Source: Deltaproteobacteria bacterium
GTDB taxonomy: Bacteria; Desulfobacterota; Deferrimicrobia; Deferrimicrobiales; Deferrimicrobiaceae
DNA: 58,199 nt
Assembly: GCA_016220005.1 (NCBI GenBank)
Contig: JACRIV010000112.1
Span: forward strand, 1-58,199
Reading direction: 5' to 3'
Shown here: positions 57,756-58,199 of the stretch, piece by piece
Layout of the letters: each line of letters starts with the position of its first letter
Position numbering within the stretch: the stretch's first letter is position 1
The notes under the pieces: generated by a model
Database searches by the model: none
Told to the model about the DNA's origin: nothing
Seen by the model: the letters and a program-made list of their open reading frames with translations, nothing else
Made by a program: the position numbers and the translations under genes

Positions 57756-58199
57756 TTAATCGTCATCCTCGTCCCGGTCTGGCTTGTACCTGTGTTTATG
57801 CTCCTTCCATGCGTGTTTTTCCCTCTCGCGCATCTTCCAGTGCCTCTTGAGGTGTCCGTAGGGGACGTGCTCCTCCCGCACGTAAACCGTGCGGTAGCTC
57901 CTCGGCACGCGGACGATCTCGACGGGGACGGCCCCGGGGGCGACGACCACCCAAGGCCCCTCGTATGACCCGGCTCGGAACCAGCGGTCGCCGCGATGGC
58001 TGTACCACCCCCCCCGGTAGAAAAAGAGATCCGCCTCCACGTTCGGCGCGAAGTAGACCCTGCTGTTCGGGACCATGACCATCTCCGGCGGCTCCGAGAC
58101 CACCACGGCCGGAACGCCGATGTTGACGTTGACGTTCATCCCCGCCGACACCGGAGCCTCGGCCCCGATCAACCAGATCAGAAACAACGCCGCGAATCC
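57756..58199 (-). CDS. Exported aromatic-rich protein, 5' end missing
   Basis: Partial gene: the frame is open to the right edge and the initiation codon lies outside the window. Visible sequence starts inside a signal peptide (GFAALFLIWLIGAEAPVSAG) and continues MNVNVNIGVPAVVVSEPPEMVMVPNSRVYFAPNVEADLFFYRGGWYSHRGDRWFRAGSYEGPWVVV, resembling small secreted YXWGXW-like proteins. The C-terminus is strongly basic then acidic (REREKHAWKEHKHRYKPDRDEDDD). It is likely an envelope protein; function unknown. Confidence 0.75.
   Translation of the reverse strand, partial: GFAALFLIWLIGAEAPVSAGMNVNVNIGVPAVVVSEPPEMVMVPNSRVYFAPNVEADLFFYRGGWYSHRGDRWFRAGSYEGPWVVVAPGAVPVEIVRVPRSYRTVYVREEHVPYGHLKRHWKMREREKHAWKEHKHRYKPDRDEDDD

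Overview
The window is 58 kb of GC-rich bacterial chromosome. The likely host is a deltaproteobacterium-like organism (Desulfobacterota/Desulfuromonadota). This is an inference from gene content: a type IVa minor-pilin/PilY1 operon, a LIV-type branched amino-acid ABC transporter, a COG1067-type Lon protease, rubrerythrin, cytochrome bd oxidase, ADP-forming acetyl-CoA synthetase, DUF523 and DUF4282 proteins. I see no rRNA, tRNA, CRISPR array, integrase, intact transposase or phage gene. Coding is dense, with many ATGA/GTGA/TTGA stop-start overlaps, and TTG and GTG starts are common.

Layout. 1-4.2 kb (-): ispG-proS-pyrF-rlmB, a tightly overlapped housekeeping operon; rlmB runs off the left edge. 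4.2-12.1 kb (-): a type IV pilus operon (small secreted protein, pilY1, fimT/gspH-like, pilV, pilW, pilX, lipoprotein) behind a candidate promoter that carries palindromic operator-like sites. 12.5-14.3 kb: a sirtuin and an SCP2 protein (-), divergent from coaE (+), whose promoter implies a leaderless mRNA. 14.3-14.8 kb: a geneless segment bounded by a 22-bp inverted repeat. 14.8-18.3 kb (-): alanine dehydrogenase, ADP-forming acyl-CoA synthetase and a cold-shock gene. 18.5-22.2 kb: two small ORFs, then an exported protein-isoaspartate methyltransferase next to a membrane protein with a degenerate spermidine-synthase core. 22.3-30.1 kb (+): a 2592-residue fusion enzyme. 30.2-33.4 kb (+): cydAB and a cheR-like gene. 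33.4-38.5 kb (-): DUF523 and livFGMHK. 38.5-41.2 kb (-): PQQ-type sugar dehydrogenase, a flavin/PNPOx protein and mutY. 41.3-41.4 kb: a REP/BIME-like palindromic cluster. 41.5-45.6 kb: trxB, DUF4282, a second csp, a DEAD-box helicase, a small RNA and an ACT-domain protein. 45.8-50.5 kb: a solo AsnC effector domain, a MITE, a PlsB-like acyltransferase and Lon. 50.7-58.2 kb: rubrerythrin, a second copy of the small RNA, a Cache protein, adenine deaminase, a CHAT/caspase-like protein and several small hypothetical genes.

Two items stand out. First, the giant ORF joins a crotonyl-CoA-reductase-like module, a crotonase with both catalytic glutamates, about 520 residues of unassigned sequence, and four short-chain dehydrogenase domains in the catalytic/degenerate/catalytic/degenerate order of malonyl-CoA reductase. 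This looks like much of a malonyl-CoA to propionyl-CoA (3-hydroxypropionate-type) route on one chain, although the first SDR active site is damaged. Second, two intergenic loci about 6.5 kb apart carry what look like paralogous copies of a ~170-nt stand-alone structured RNA. Both have an extended -10 promoter, a closing stem, an identical 16-nt motif at exactly the same offset (131 nt) and a terminal T-run. I could not assign it to a known RNA family.

All calls come from reading the sequence; no database search was run.
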